Source of the DNA: Rhodoblastus sp963703385
Lineage (GTDB): Bacteria > Pseudomonadota > Alphaproteobacteria > Rhizobiales > Beijerinckiaceae
Reading direction: 5' to 3'
Length of the DNA stretch: 64,000 bases
Assembly (NCBI GenBank): GCA_963703385.1
Contig: OY969816.1
Location: 1,488,001 to 1,552,000 of the forward strand
The notes below the pieces were generated by a model. That model had not been told where the DNA came from. It worked only from the letters and a program-made list of their open reading frames with translations, and made no database searches. Shown piece after piece: positions 38,194 through 47,272 of this stretch. How positions within the stretch are numbered: the stretch's first letter is position 1; each line of letters begins with the position of its first letter. Made by a program: the position numbers and the translations under genes.

Positions 38194-39630
38194 TCAGAAC
38201 TGGTAGCGCAGGCCGGTCGTGGGGGCGATGTTCTGGCTGTGAAGGAAACCGCTGGCCGCGCCCCCGTAAACCGCCGAGACCATCAAGCCCGTATACAGCC
38301 GCACGCGGGGAACCGGCTCATAGTTCAGCATGAAGGAATAGGAATAGCGGCCGCCCGCGCATTTGCCGCTGCTGGTCGCCGTTCCCGATCCCGTGCAGAT
38401 GGCGGGCGCCGCCAAATAATCGTTGTGGTCCTCCCAATAGACCCCGGTCGCGAGATCGAGGTTTTCGAGCAACCGATAGCGAAAACCGGTCCACACCGTA
38501 TCGAGCACGCGCGGCGCTATATAGCTGTTCGTCGTCACCGCGCCGGGCGGGACGACAATGCCTTGCGCGATGGTCGGCAGACCATTGGGAAAAACGTCGC
38601 TCGGATCGCCGGTCCACGCATGGAGATAGCCGAGATAGAATTTGAACGGCTTCCAGTCATAGCGGGCCATGAGCGCCAGACCGCCGGTATTGGCGAGCTT
38701 CGCCTTGACGATCGCATTCGGATCGTAGCCGGCCGGCGGCGCGCCGGAAAAACTCGACAGGCTGACCGCGTTTTGCGCATAGCCGGCGACGGCGTCGAAG
38801 GACAATCGGTCGAAATCCGCGCCGACCAGGACCTGGTATTGCGCGGTGGCGGCATTGCCGTTTTCATAGCCGCCGATCTGGCTCTGCGCGCCGAAGCGCA
38901 GGCCCGAAAGGTTCAGGCGATAAGTCACCGCGGTATTGACCCGCGCCGTCGCGCCGGCGCCGAAGCCTGCATAGATCGCCGAGAAGCCAAGCTGCGAGAA
39001 GGCCAGGGAAGCGACCGGATCGTAGGCGGCGAGGGCAGATTGGGAGAGCGAACTGGTGCGGCCGAAGGTCAGCGTCCCGTATGACGGATGGCTGAAGCCG
39101 AAAAAACCTTGCGAATTGTCCCATTGCCCGGCGCGACTCGAATTGAAAGCCGTGTCTTGATCGGGAATCTTGTGAAGATTGTTGTCGGCCAGGGACTGCG
39201 GGCCGTTGATCAGCCGAAGGGAAAAGGGATTGAAGCCTGCTTCCGCGACGCCGATCAACTCCCACTGGCCGACCACCCTTTGCCGCAGCGTGACGCCGAC
39301 CACCGAAGTGCTGGTGGCGTTGGGCGACCACAGCCAATGCGTATTGCCGCTGTTTCGGGCTATGGCGTAATTGGGCTTGTCGGCGTACGTCCCGACCGGC
39401 GCGCCCCATTGCTCATAACCGAAGCCGCCGTCGATATTTCCATATAAAGTCAGCGGTCCATAGCTCAGCGGACAAGTTTCGACCGACGAATTCAGATAAT
39501 CCCAAAAACTGCTGAAACAAGATTTTTGCGCGGGTCCGGCGCCGGCCATCTTCGACGCGGCCGAATCATCGGCCCGCGCCAGCGCGCCGAAGATCGCGGA
39601 GAGAACCAACACCCAAAAAATTCGTGTCAT
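38194..39630 (-). CDS. Outer-membrane porin
   Basis: A 478-residue Gram-negative porin. A signal peptide ends near FGALARADD. The body alternates short beta-strand segments with glycine-rich turns (GPLTLYGNIDGGFGYEQWG, GFFGFSHPSYGTLTFGRTSS, FKFYLGYLHAWTGDPS), and the chain ends in an aromatic residue (TTGLRYQF), as outer-membrane barrels do. The family resembles general diffusion porins of the Porin_4 type, so small solute uptake is the likely role. An AGGGGGG stretch precedes the ATG at 39630. Longer in-frame upstream sequence is not porin-like. Stand-alone gene. Confidence 0.88.
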   Translation of the reverse strand: MTRIFWVLVLSAIFGALARADDSAASKMAGAGPAQKSCFSSFWDYLNSSVETCPLSYGPLTLYGNIDGGFGYEQWGAPVGTYADKPNYAIARNSGNTHWLWSPNATSTSVVGVTLRQRVVGQWELIGVAEAGFNPFSLRLINGPQSLADNNLHKIPDQDTAFNSSRAGQWDNSQGFFGFSHPSYGTLTFGRTSSLSQSALAAYDPVASLAFSQLGFSAIYAGFGAGATARVNTAVTYRLNLSGLRFGAQSQIGGYENGNAATAQYQVLVGADFDRLSFDAVAGYAQNAVSLSSFSGAPPAGYDPNAIVKAKLANTGGLALMARYDWKPFKFYLGYLHAWTGDPSDVFPNGLPTIAQGIVVPPGAVTTNSYIAPRVLDTVWTGFRYRLLENLDLATGVYWEDHNDYLAAPAICTGSGTATSSGKCAGGRYSYSFMLNYEPVPRVRLYTGLMVSAVYGGAASGFLHSQNIAPTTGLRYQF

Positions 39631-39824
39631 TCGCCCCCCTGACGGCCCGCACCTGGCCCGCCCCGGGAAACAGGCGGCGACACGCCCGGAAAAACACTGT
39701 TCCGGAAATGTCTTCGAGCCACGCCAGGACTTCGTCAAGCCCCGAGGCGCGGCCCAAATCGCCTCAGGATTTTTTTCCGTGCGCAATTTTCTTGGAATTT
39801 TCGGCGCGACGCTCGTCCACGCCG

Positions 39825-40562
39825 TCAATGATCTTCCGTGACTGGCTTGCGAAAAAGCGCCCGCCAATGGCGGATACCCGCCGGGCCGGACGGCGTATCG
39901 TCCAGGCGCTCCAGCATAAGGCCGCAATCGCCGAAAGCCTCGATGTCCTTGCGGGCGAGCGGCCAAGGCGGACCTTCGATTTCCAGATGCTCGTCGCGGG
40001 CGCGGGAAATCGCCAGCAGGCGCCCGCCCGGCTTGACGAGGTTGGCCAGGACCTTTCGCATCGCGGGCAGAAGCATCGCCGGCAGGGCCTGCAAAGTATA
40101 GGTTTCGTGCACGAGGTCGAAAGCCTCGCGCCATTCCGGCGGCGGCGCGAAAAGATCGGCGACGACGAAATCTATTGTTTTGGCCGCGAAACGGTTTTTC
40201 GCCCATTCCACCGCGCGCGGTGCGAAATCGAAAGCCGTCACCCTGGCGCCGCGGTCGGCCAAGGCGGCGGCGTTGTCGCCGAGCCCGCAGCCGACATCCA
40301 GCGCCCTCGCGCCGTCAAGATCGGGATTTTGCGCCAGCCAGTCCGCCAGCAGGGGGTGGGCGGCAAGATTGCCCCAGGGCACGCCGGCGGCGTCGCCTTC
40401 GGCCAGCTCGTAAACGGCCTCGAACCATTGCTGGCGCTTCGCGTCGGCCAGCGGCTCGCCCCGCCGCGCCGGGTCAAGCGCGTTCAGCTTTTCGCGGGCG
40501 GCGTCGCGGCGCTGTGCGAAAGCGGCGGCGAAAATGTCGTCATGCGGCGGCTTTTCGGCCAT
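39825..40562 (-). CDS. SAM-dependent methyltransferase, class I
   Basis: A 245-residue enzyme with the Rossmann-type methyltransferase fold. Motif I is GARALDVGCGLGDNAAALAD, followed by motif II VTAFDFAPRAVEWAKNRF and FDLVHETYTLQAL. It resembles the TehB/thiopurine methyltransferase-like group, but the substrate is unknown. The start is either ATG 40562 (MAEKPPHDD), 5 bases after the gyrA stop with GAGG upstream, or TTG 40571 overlapping that stop. The ATG is preferred. Its gene is translationally linked to gyrA. Confidence 0.85.
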   Translation of the reverse strand: MAEKPPHDDIFAAAFAQRRDAAREKLNALDPARRGEPLADAKRQQWFEAVYELAEGDAAGVPWGNLAAHPLLADWLAQNPDLDGARALDVGCGLGDNAAALADRGARVTAFDFAPRAVEWAKNRFAAKTIDFVVADLFAPPPEWREAFDLVHETYTLQALPAMLLPAMRKVLANLVKPGGRLLAISRARDEHLEIEGPPWPLARKDIEAFGDCGLMLERLDDTPSGPAGIRHWRALFRKPVTEDH

Positions 40563-40567
40563 TTCGC

Positions 40568-43297
40568 TCAAGCCTCGGCTTCCGCCGCCTCGCCCTCTTC
40601 GCCCTCGACGTTCTCTTCCTCGCTGATCCGTTCGACCGAGACGACCTTTTCCGTCTCCGCAGTATTGAAGACGATGACGCCCTGGCTGCCGCGCCCGACC
40701 ACGCGTATGCCCTCGACGGGGCAGCGGATGAGCTGGCCGCCGTCGGTCACCAGCACGATCTGGTCGGCGGCTTCAACCGGCATGGAGGCGACCAGTTCGC
40801 CGTTGCGGGCGTTGACCGCCATGGCCACGATGCCTTTGCCGCCGCGCCCGGTGACGCGATATTCGAAGGACGAGGTGCGCTTGCCATAGCCATTGGCGGA
40901 AATGGTCAGGATCAGCTGTTCCGCCGCCGCCATTTTCTCGAACAGGTCAGGGGCGAGCGGCGCGGCGTTTTCCGCGCCCTCCTCCGCCTCTTCGGGCTCG
41001 GCCGGCTCGCCGGCGGCGGCGCGGCGCATTTTCTGGAAGGCGGCGCGCTCGGCCGGGGTGGCGTCGCTGTGGGTGAGGATGGAGAGCGCGATGACCCGGT
41101 CGCCCTCGGCCAGATTGACCCCGCGCACGCCCATCGAATCGCGGCCCTTGAACACGCGCACCTCATCGACCTTGAAGCGGATGCACTGGCCCTTTGTGGT
41201 CGTCAGCAGCACGTCCTGATCTTCGGCGCAGATCTGGACATCGACAATGCCCTCGCCCTCGTCGAGCTTCATCGCGATCTTGCCGGCGCGGTTGACCGAG
41301 GTGAAATCGGACAATTTGTTGCGCCGGACGGTGCCGCCGGTGGTCGCGAACATCACGTCCAGGCTTTCCCACAGCGCCTCGTCCTCGGGCAGAGCCATGA
41401 TCGAGGTGATGCGCTCGCCCTGGGTGAGCGGCAGCATGTTGACCAAAGCCTTGCCACGCGCCTGCGGCGCGGCGAGCGGCAGCCGCCAGACCTTTTCCTT
41501 GTAGACCTGGCCGCGCGAGGAGAAGAACAGCACCGGCGCATGGGTCGAGGCGACGAACAGCCGGTGGACGAAATCCTCCTCGCGGGTCTGCATGCCGGAA
41601 CGGCCCTTGCCGCCGCGCCTTTGCGCGCGATAGGTCGAGAGCGGCACGCGCTTGATGTAGCCGGCGTGCGAGACGGTCACCACCATGTCCTCGCGCTGGA
41701 TGAGGTCCTCATCCATCATGTCGCCTTCGACATCGAGGATCTGGGTGCGGCGCGGCACGGCATGGGCGGCCTTCACCGCCAGCATTTCATCCTTGACAAT
41801 GCCGAACATTTTTTCGCGCGAGCGTAAGATTTCGAGATATTCGGCGATTTCGGCCGCCAGTTTGTTGAGGTTTTCGGCGATCTCGTCGCGCCCTAGAGCG
41901 GTCAGCCTTTGCAGGCGCAGATCGAGAATGGCGCGGGCCTGTGCCTCCGACAGGCGGCAATTGCCGTCCTCGTCGATCGAATGGCGCGGATCGGCGATCA
42001 GCGCGACCAGCGGCGCCATGTCATGGGCCGGCCAGACCCGGCCCATCAGGGCCTCGCGCGCTGTCGCCGCGTCGGCGGAGGTGCGGATCAGGCGGATCAC
42101 TTCGTCGATATTCGCCACCGCAATGGCGAGGCCGACCTGGATATGGGCGCCGTCGCGCGCCTTGTTGAGCTTGAACTTGGTCCGCCGGCTGACGACTTCC
42201 TCGCGGAAATCGACGAACGCCTTCAGGCAGTCGGTCAGATTGAGGCTTTCGGGCCGCCCGCCGTTCAGCGCGATCATGTTGACGCCGAACGAGTTTTGCA
42301 AAGCGGTGAAGCGGTAGAGCTGGTTCAGCACCACGTCGGCCACGGCGTCGCGCTTGATCTCGATGACGATGCGCATGCCTTCGCGGTCGGACTCGTCGCG
42401 GAGATCCGATATGCCCTCGATTCTTTTCTCGCGCACCAGTTCGGCGATCTTTTCGATCAGCGTCGCCTTGTTCACCTGATAGGGAATTTCGGTGAAGACG
42501 ATGGCCTCGCGATCCTTGCGCAAAGTCTCGATCGTCGCCACGCCCCGGATCACGACCGAGCCGCGGCTGGTCTCGTAGGCCTGGCGGATGCCGGCGCGGC
42601 CCATGATCGCGCCGCCGGTGGGGAAATCCGGCCCCGGCACGATTTCCATCAGCTCGGCGAGCGTCATGTCGGGCTTGTCGATCAGCGCGACGCAGGCGTC
42701 GATGACTTCGCCGAGATTGTGCGGCGGAATATTGGTCGCCATGCCGACCGCAATGCCGCCCGCCCCGTTGACCAGCAAATTCGGGAAGCGCGCCGGTAAA
42801 ACCGTCGGCTCCTGCTCCTTGCCGTCGTAATTGGGCTGGAAATCGACGGTGTCGGACTCAATGTCCTCGATCAAGGCCATGGCCGGCCGGGCGAGGCGCG
42901 ATTCGGTGTAGCGCATGGCCGCCGCGCGGTCGCCGTCCACCGAGCCGAAATTGCCCTGGCCGTCGATCAGCGGGAGGCTCATCGAGAAGGGCTGGGCCAT
43001 GCGCACCAGGGCGTCATAGATCGCGGCGTCGCCATGGGGATGGTATTTGCCCATCACCTCGCCGACGATGCGCGCCGATTTCACATAGGCGCGATCAGGC
43101 GAAAAATTGTTTTCCTGCGCCGAATGGAGGATGCGGCGGTGCACCGGCTTCAGGCCGTCGCGCACGTCCGGCAGGGCGCGGCTCACGATCACGCTCATCG
43201 CATAAGCGAGATAGGAGCTTTTCATCTCCTCGGTGATCGAAACCGGACGTATGTCGGAGGAAGGCGGAACCGGATGGTCGTCGTTCTGGTCGGCCAA
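40568..43297 (-). CDS. gyrA: DNA gyrase subunit A
   Basis: Introduces negative supercoils with GyrB. The 909-residue product has the breakage-reunion domain with VSITEEMKSSYLAYAMSVIV, the active-site Tyr in AAMRYTESRLA and the quinolone-determining YHPHGDAAIYDALVRM. At the position of the E. coli Ser83 there is Ala. The C-terminal beta-pinwheel includes a charged, Glu/Ala-rich insert (GEPAEPEEAEEGAENAAP), often seen in this order. The likely start is TTG at 43297 (MADQNDDHPVPPSSDIR), because no ATG lies nearby in frame. The methyltransferase gene follows directly. Confidence 0.97.
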   Translation of the reverse strand: MADQNDDHPVPPSSDIRPVSITEEMKSSYLAYAMSVIVSRALPDVRDGLKPVHRRILHSAQENNFSPDRAYVKSARIVGEVMGKYHPHGDAAIYDALVRMAQPFSMSLPLIDGQGNFGSVDGDRAAAMRYTESRLARPAMALIEDIESDTVDFQPNYDGKEQEPTVLPARFPNLLVNGAGGIAVGMATNIPPHNLGEVIDACVALIDKPDMTLAELMEIVPGPDFPTGGAIMGRAGIRQAYETSRGSVVIRGVATIETLRKDREAIVFTEIPYQVNKATLIEKIAELVREKRIEGISDLRDESDREGMRIVIEIKRDAVADVVLNQLYRFTALQNSFGVNMIALNGGRPESLNLTDCLKAFVDFREEVVSRRTKFKLNKARDGAHIQVGLAIAVANIDEVIRLIRTSADAATAREALMGRVWPAHDMAPLVALIADPRHSIDEDGNCRLSEAQARAILDLRLQRLTALGRDEIAENLNKLAAEIAEYLEILRSREKMFGIVKDEMLAVKAAHAVPRRTQILDVEGDMMDEDLIQREDMVVTVSHAGYIKRVPLSTYRAQRRGGKGRSGMQTREEDFVHRLFVASTHAPVLFFSSRGQVYKEKVWRLPLAAPQARGKALVNMLPLTQGERITSIMALPEDEALWESLDVMFATTGGTVRRNKLSDFTSVNRAGKIAMKLDEGEGIVDVQICAEDQDVLLTTTKGQCIRFKVDEVRVFKGRDSMGVRGVNLAEGDRVIALSILTHSDATPAERAAFQKMRRAAAGEPAEPEEAEEGAENAAPLAPDLFEKMAAAEQLILTISANGYGKRTSSFEYRVTGRGGKGIVAMAVNARNGELVASMPVEAADQIVLVTDGGQLIRCPVEGIRVVGRGSQGVIVFNTAETEKVVSVERISEEENVEGEEGEAAEAEA

Positions 43298-43541
43298 AAT
43301 GCGCTCGCGGGCTGGTGGGCGGAAATTGTTTTCTTTCTAGGCGATTTTCCCGGCAAAGGCCAGTTTCGCCGCCTTGCCGCCCTGTACGAAAAAAAAGCGC
43401 GACGCCAATATGTTATCGGATGTTTTTCCAACCGGCGCCCGGGGGACTGGCGAAAGCTTTTGCGTAGCGCCGGCGCCGACTGGCGAAAGCGTGGCGCCCG
43501 CCTATATTGAATGCAAAGAGATTCTTCAGGAGAGGACGGCG

Positions 43542-44159
43542 ATGAGCCAACGCGGGCCGGTCTGCGACGCCAGCGACGAGGCGAAATTCCTGCGGTTGAG
43601 CGAGAGCGCGCGGCCCCTGTCGCGCAGCGAGGCCGCGGCCTTCGAGCAGGATTTGAGCGTCGCGCGCGAGAGGGAAGACGATCTGTCGATTCAGCCCGGC
43701 GGCGTCGAGGTCGCGCTGAGACGAGCGAGTTTCGAAAAATGGCGGCTGATTTACGATTGGACGCGGCGCCATCCCTATCGCGACAATCCGCGCGCCAGCC
43801 GCCCCGACCAATGGCGCGCGGCTTTGGAAAAATTCCGCCCCCTGCGCGACAGCGAACTGATCGATTGGTTGATCCTGCAGATCGACGTGGCGACCAATCT
43901 CGCCAACGGCGTTCAGGACATGCGCCCGCGCGATCCCGGCCCGACCTGGCTGGTGACCCTGGAATATGTCTCCAATCGCAAGCGCAAGGCGCTGGCGACC
44001 CTGCATTGGGCGGAAGCCGCGGAAAAGGAAGGCTGTTTCACCGTCGATTCCGAATGGCACGCCCGCAGCGCCGCCATTCTAGGCCGCGAACCGAACAATT
44101 TCGAATGCGGCGACGGCGGCCACGAAGGCGTGCCGTTCATCGTGGGGGACGGGAAATAG
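43542..44159 (+). CDS. Conserved-looking hypothetical protein
   Basis: Unrecognised 205-residue cytoplasmic protein with no signal peptide or membrane segment. It is largely helical and charged, rich in Trp (FEKWRLIYDWTRRHPYRD, SELIDWLILQIDVATNLANG, GPTWLVTLEYVSNRKRKALA, ATLHWAEAAEKEGCFTVDSE). AGGAGAG precedes the ATG at 43542, which decides the start. Codon usage matches neighbours. It is divergent from gyrA and isolated. Confidence 0.75.
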   Translation: MSQRGPVCDASDEAKFLRLSESARPLSRSEAAAFEQDLSVAREREDDLSIQPGGVEVALRRASFEKWRLIYDWTRRHPYRDNPRASRPDQWRAALEKFRPLRDSELIDWLILQIDVATNLANGVQDMRPRDPGPTWLVTLEYVSNRKRKALATLHWAEAAEKEGCFTVDSEWHARSAAILGREPNNFECGDGGHEGVPFIVGDGK

Positions 44160-44639
44160 CGGGCGCCGGCGAGTTCGAAACGTAACGAGTATGCTGGCGA
44201 AACTCCGGCGGCGGCCTGTTGAATGCAAGCCGTGGGCGGATTCCGGTCGAAGGCGGAACGGCAAAAACAGCAACGAAAACGGCCGGATCCGCCAAGGCGA
44301 GGTTGCGCCGATTGCTTTGGCGACAAACGATTTGGCGCACGGGCCTCGGGCGAGCGGAACCGGACTTCGATCGGCGTCGCCCCCCATTGCCTTCAGGGGA
44401 ACAGCCGGTTCAGCGCCGAATTCAATAAAGCTGGACGCCATTCCGCCGGTCTTGCGCCGCGATCGTTGACCGAGCCGCAAAAGGCGACGCCCTCGCCTCA
44501 AGATAGCGGACGCACGCCGCGATATCTCCGGCGCGGTCTCTGTTTTACCGCGACAGCTTGACCCCACCTAATCCTTTGACTCAGGTTGTTGTCGCGGCGA
44601 TCGGCGTTCGAGCCCCACGCCGAACAACAGACTTCGTCG
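44160..44639. other. Gene-free stretch between the hypothetical gene and the DUF1097 gene
   Basis: About 480 bases between convergent genes. Several frames are open on both strands, but all have low-quality composition with no recognisable domain or good start. No transposase remnant, RNA gene or terminator was recognised. Confidence 0.45.
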
Positions 44640-45152
44640 CTACGACTTCTTCGCCGCCAGCACGCCCGTGAGCTGGCCTGAGGCATAGCCGAACAAGGCG
44701 CCGATGATGAAAGAGATCGCCATCAGCGCGAGCGGGTTGGCGAACGATCCTGCGGTCAAATCGCCGGTGGCGCCCTTCGACAACGTATAGCCGACGAGCG
44801 CCGCGTAGCCATAGACGTTAGCCGGAACAGCGGACAGCGGGTCTATCGAAGCGACGATGACCAGGAAAAACACCGTCACGCCGACCACGATCGCCGGCCA
44901 AACCACGCCCAGCGCCGGCACTGGCGCTTTCACGATGATCATCAGCGCAATCCAGGCGACAATCGCGCCGTAAATTGTCCCGACAATCGTCTTGGTAAGC
45001 GCTTTGGCGTCGCCGCCGGTATGGAAGAAGCATCCCCAGGCGATGAAGCCCGCCCATACGAGCGTGAAACCGCTCAAAGGTCCAAGCGCGAGATAGGCCC
45101 AGATACCGCCCAGAACCGCGATGCTGATCGATAAGGCTGTCGTTTGTGGCAT
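44640..45152 (-). CDS. DUF1097 family membrane protein
   Basis: A 170-residue inner-membrane protein with five to six hydrophobic segments, e.g. ALSISIAVLGGIWAYLALGP, FTLVWAGFIAWGCFFHTGGD and VVWPAIVVGVTVFFLVIVAS. The FHTGGD stretch and the overall layout match DUF1097, whose function is unknown. GGAGG lies 5 bases before the ATG at 45152 and decides the start over an upstream frame extension. Stand-alone gene. Confidence 0.85.
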   Translation of the reverse strand: MPQTTALSISIAVLGGIWAYLALGPLSGFTLVWAGFIAWGCFFHTGGDAKALTKTIVGTIYGAIVAWIALMIIVKAPVPALGVVWPAIVVGVTVFFLVIVASIDPLSAVPANVYGYAALVGYTLSKGATGDLTAGSFANPLALMAISFIIGALFGYASGQLTGVLAAKKS

Positions 45153-45389
45153 GACGTCCTCCCGCTGGCTGACCTGCCGTCGAGATTCCGGAAACGTCGC
45201 CCCGAACCAACGGAGGTAGAACCACGAAATATAACCGTCGCCATCCCTCATAAGTTCCGGCGGCTTTTCGGGAAACGACTGCTTTAGGAAGACCGAGAGC
45301 CTTTAAAGCGGCAGGCCGAATTTGTCTTAGGGGCCGGATATTGCGATAAGCGAAGCCCTCGCGCGAACGAGAATACTCCGTTTGCGCCC

Positions 45390-45446
45390 TCAAAACGGAA
45401 TGTCGTCGTCCAGCATGGCCGAGCTCTGGCCGCCGCCGCCGGAGCG
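45390..45446 (-). pseudogene. Remnant of the ssb 3' end
   Basis: On the minus strand these bases encode SGGGGQSSAMLDDDIPF and a stop, against SGGGRSSAMLDDDIPF at the end of the intact ssb at 46586. The DNA matches almost base for base over about 50 positions. Upstream of the Gly run nothing of the OB-fold remains. It lies about 1.2 kb from ssb in the same orientation, so it is the tail of a partial duplication. Confidence 0.75.
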
Positions 45447-45480
45447 AAACAAGGTCCGCCGGACACGCCGACGCGCCGGC

Positions 45481-45696
45481 TTACCTGCGAACGTATGTCA
45501 GCAGCGGCTCAATCGCGACACGCTCGTAATCCTCGCGTTCGCTCTTGATCCTGTATTGAAGTCCCGATCCTCCGTCAGGGAGAAGGCGCGTGACCTTGAA
45601 TAAAGTCTGATCTGACTTGCCGACCAGGGTCACGAAAGCTCCCAGCGCAAATTTGTGCTTTGCGGACGAAACGTTCGGCTTCGCATTATCCGCCAT
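45481..45696 (-). CDS. Small conserved-looking cytoplasmic protein
   Basis: A 71-residue protein, MADNAKPNVSSAKHKFALGA, then FVTLVGKSDQTLFKVTRLLP and GSGLQYRIKSEREDYERVAI. Short proteins of this shape (a small beta-barrel followed by a QYRIKS-type segment) are frequent in Hyphomicrobiales as hypothetical proteins. The ATG at 45696 is preferred; the frame reads back further to 45771 without better evidence. It lies just downstream of the cold-shock gene on the same strand. Confidence 0.7.
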   Translation of the reverse strand: MADNAKPNVSSAKHKFALGAFVTLVGKSDQTLFKVTRLLPDGGSGLQYRIKSEREDYERVAIEPLLTYVRR

Positions 45697-45898
45697 CGGT
45701 TTCTGCGATTCGTTGTGCACGAGATATCCTTTCGTTCGCCCGTCTGAGCGTCCGCCGATCGAGATGATCAACGATGGCTCGCGCCATTTTCCGCAAATGG
45801 AAACGAAAAAGCCCCGGCGTCGCCCGAGGCTTCTCGATCTCGCGCCGCATCGCGCCAGTACATCCGTGGAACGACGACACGCCCGCGAGAAAAAAGAT

Positions 45899-46111
45899 TC
45901 ATTCCACCGTTTGCAGGCGTGAAGCCGAAGACTTGCCCGTGCGGCGGTCGGCGGTCACCTCGTAACTGATCTTCTGGCCTTCTTTGAGGTCATGAAGTCC
46001 AGCCTGTTCCACTGCGCTGATGTGAACGAAAACATCCTTGCTTCCGTCGTCGGGCTGGATGAAGCCAAAGCCCTTTTGACCATTAAACCATTTCACGATG
46101 CCAGTAGCCAT
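45899..46111 (-). CDS. cspA: Cold-shock-domain protein
   Basis: A 70-residue single-domain RNA/DNA-binding protein. Both nucleic-acid motifs are visible: GIVKWFNGQKGFGFIQPDDG (RNP-1) and KDVFVHISAVEQAG (RNP-2), with the final VTADRRTGKSSASRLQ. The ATG at 46111 (MATGIVKWF) is the canonical family start; the longer frame to 46150 is leader. The gene is likely to have a long leader, as cold-shock genes do. Paralogue identity cannot be fixed, so the symbol is generic. Confidence 0.92.
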   Translation of the reverse strand: MATGIVKWFNGQKGFGFIQPDDGSKDVFVHISAVEQAGLHDLKEGQKISYEVTADRRTGKSSASRLQTVE

Positions 46112-46585
46112 GCGAGGACGCTCCTTTAAGCAGGCTTGAACGTGGCTCATCCTCGGGAATGAGCCATCTTTATCGATGTTTTTAGAGGAGGTCGTCAGCT
46201 GCGTTTAAAACGCGGGGCCAAGGCGTCGGCCTAAAAGTTCGATTTTCTCCAAATAAGCGGCGGCGATGGCGAAAACAAGGCCAGAAACGATGATTCTCAT
46301 TTATTTCCAGATGATTTTTCACGGGCGGGAGGCCAACCATACGGCAGGGGCCACGCAAACGCCAAAGCCATCGACGCCCGAAGTCGGCGCTTCCAGCCAG
46401 CCGCGCCGGCGCAAACTCAACGCGGCGCCAAGCCGCGATCGCCATCATGATCCGCCTTGCCTGACGGGCGCGGCGGCCATGGCTCCGTGACGAGGCGTTC
46501 GCAGGCTGGGGTCAAGCGGCTCGCGCGGGCCGATCATCGCCCCGCGCGAAGCCGTCGAGTGGACGGCAAACTTCGGTCGGCGCCG
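46112..46585. other. Intergenic stretch between ssb and the cold-shock gene
   Basis: About 470 bases between two minus-strand genes. It should contain the cold-shock promoter and leader. The part 46112-46190 is the likely untranslated leader. No protein-like frame and no clear hairpin with T-run was recognised. Confidence 0.5.
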
Positions 46586-47077
46586 TCAGAACGGTATGTC
46601 GTCGTCCAGCATGGCCGAGCTGCGGCCGCCGCCGCTCTCGGCAGGCGCGCGCTCCATCGGCGACTGGCGGCCAAGGCCGCCGCTGGACGCGCCGCCGTAG
46701 CTGGCGCCCTCCTCGCCGCCCCGGCTCCGGCTGTCGAGCAGCGTCAGTTCGCCGCGGAAGCGTTGCAGCACGACCTCGGTGGTCTTGCGCTGGTTGCCGT
46801 CCTTGTCGGTATATTCGCGGGTCTGGAGCTGGCCTTCGAGATAGATTTTCGAGCCCTTCTTGCAATATTGCTCGGCGACCTTTCCGAGATTTTCGTTGAA
46901 AATCACGATATTGTGCCATTCGGTGCGGTCGCGGCGCTCGCCCGTCGCCTTGTCGCGCCAGGATTCCGTCGTCGCCAGCGAAAAGGTCACGACCGCGTCG
47001 CCGGAGCCCATGCGGCGCACTTCCGGATCGCGGCCCAGATTGCCGATCAAGATCACCTTATTGACGCTGCCCGACAT
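46586..47077 (-). CDS. ssb: Single-stranded DNA-binding protein
   Basis: A 163-residue OB-fold protein that coats single-stranded DNA in replication and repair. It begins MSGSVNKVILIGNLGRDPEV, has ATTESWRDKATGERRDRTEW and SKIYLEGQLQTREYTDKDG, then a Gly/Ser-rich linker and the acidic tail SSAMLDDDIPF that binds partner proteins. It is divergent from uvrA across a shared control region with an SOS box, a pairing also known in E. coli. A remnant of its tail lies at 45390. Confidence 0.96.
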   Translation of the reverse strand: MSGSVNKVILIGNLGRDPEVRRMGSGDAVVTFSLATTESWRDKATGERRDRTEWHNIVIFNENLGKVAEQYCKKGSKIYLEGQLQTREYTDKDGNQRKTTEVVLQRFRGELTLLDSRSRGGEEGASYGGASSGGLGRQSPMERAPAESGGGRSSAMLDDDIPF

Positions 47078-47168
47078 AGATCCTGCTCCCTTTTTTGTGA
47101 CGCGGCATCCTATATGCCCCAACCCCGCCGCGCGCGGATCAAAATCCTTTTTCCACAAGGCCTTGTAT

Positions 47169-47183
47169 GTTCTATTTATGTTC
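47169..47183. promoter_or_regulatory. LexA (SOS) box of the alphaproteobacterial type
   Basis: GTTC-TATTTAT-GTTC is a perfect match to the alphaproteobacterial LexA consensus GTTC-N7-GTTC. It lies between divergent ssb (start 47077) and uvrA (start 47273), 86 and 90 bases from the starts, where a repressor could control both. Confidence 0.85.
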
Positions 47184-47272
47184 TAGCGCCTCGATTCGAA
47201 TGATGCAAGCCCGCCAGGATGAAATTCGGCCGGAGACTCGCTAAATAAGCCGCGATCCCGCCACGGAAAGAC

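Noticed and set aside
44079..44567. 162-codon minus-strand frame in the gap before the DUF1097 gene
   Set aside because: No domain, poor start, overlaps the end of the well-supported hypothetical gene antisense.
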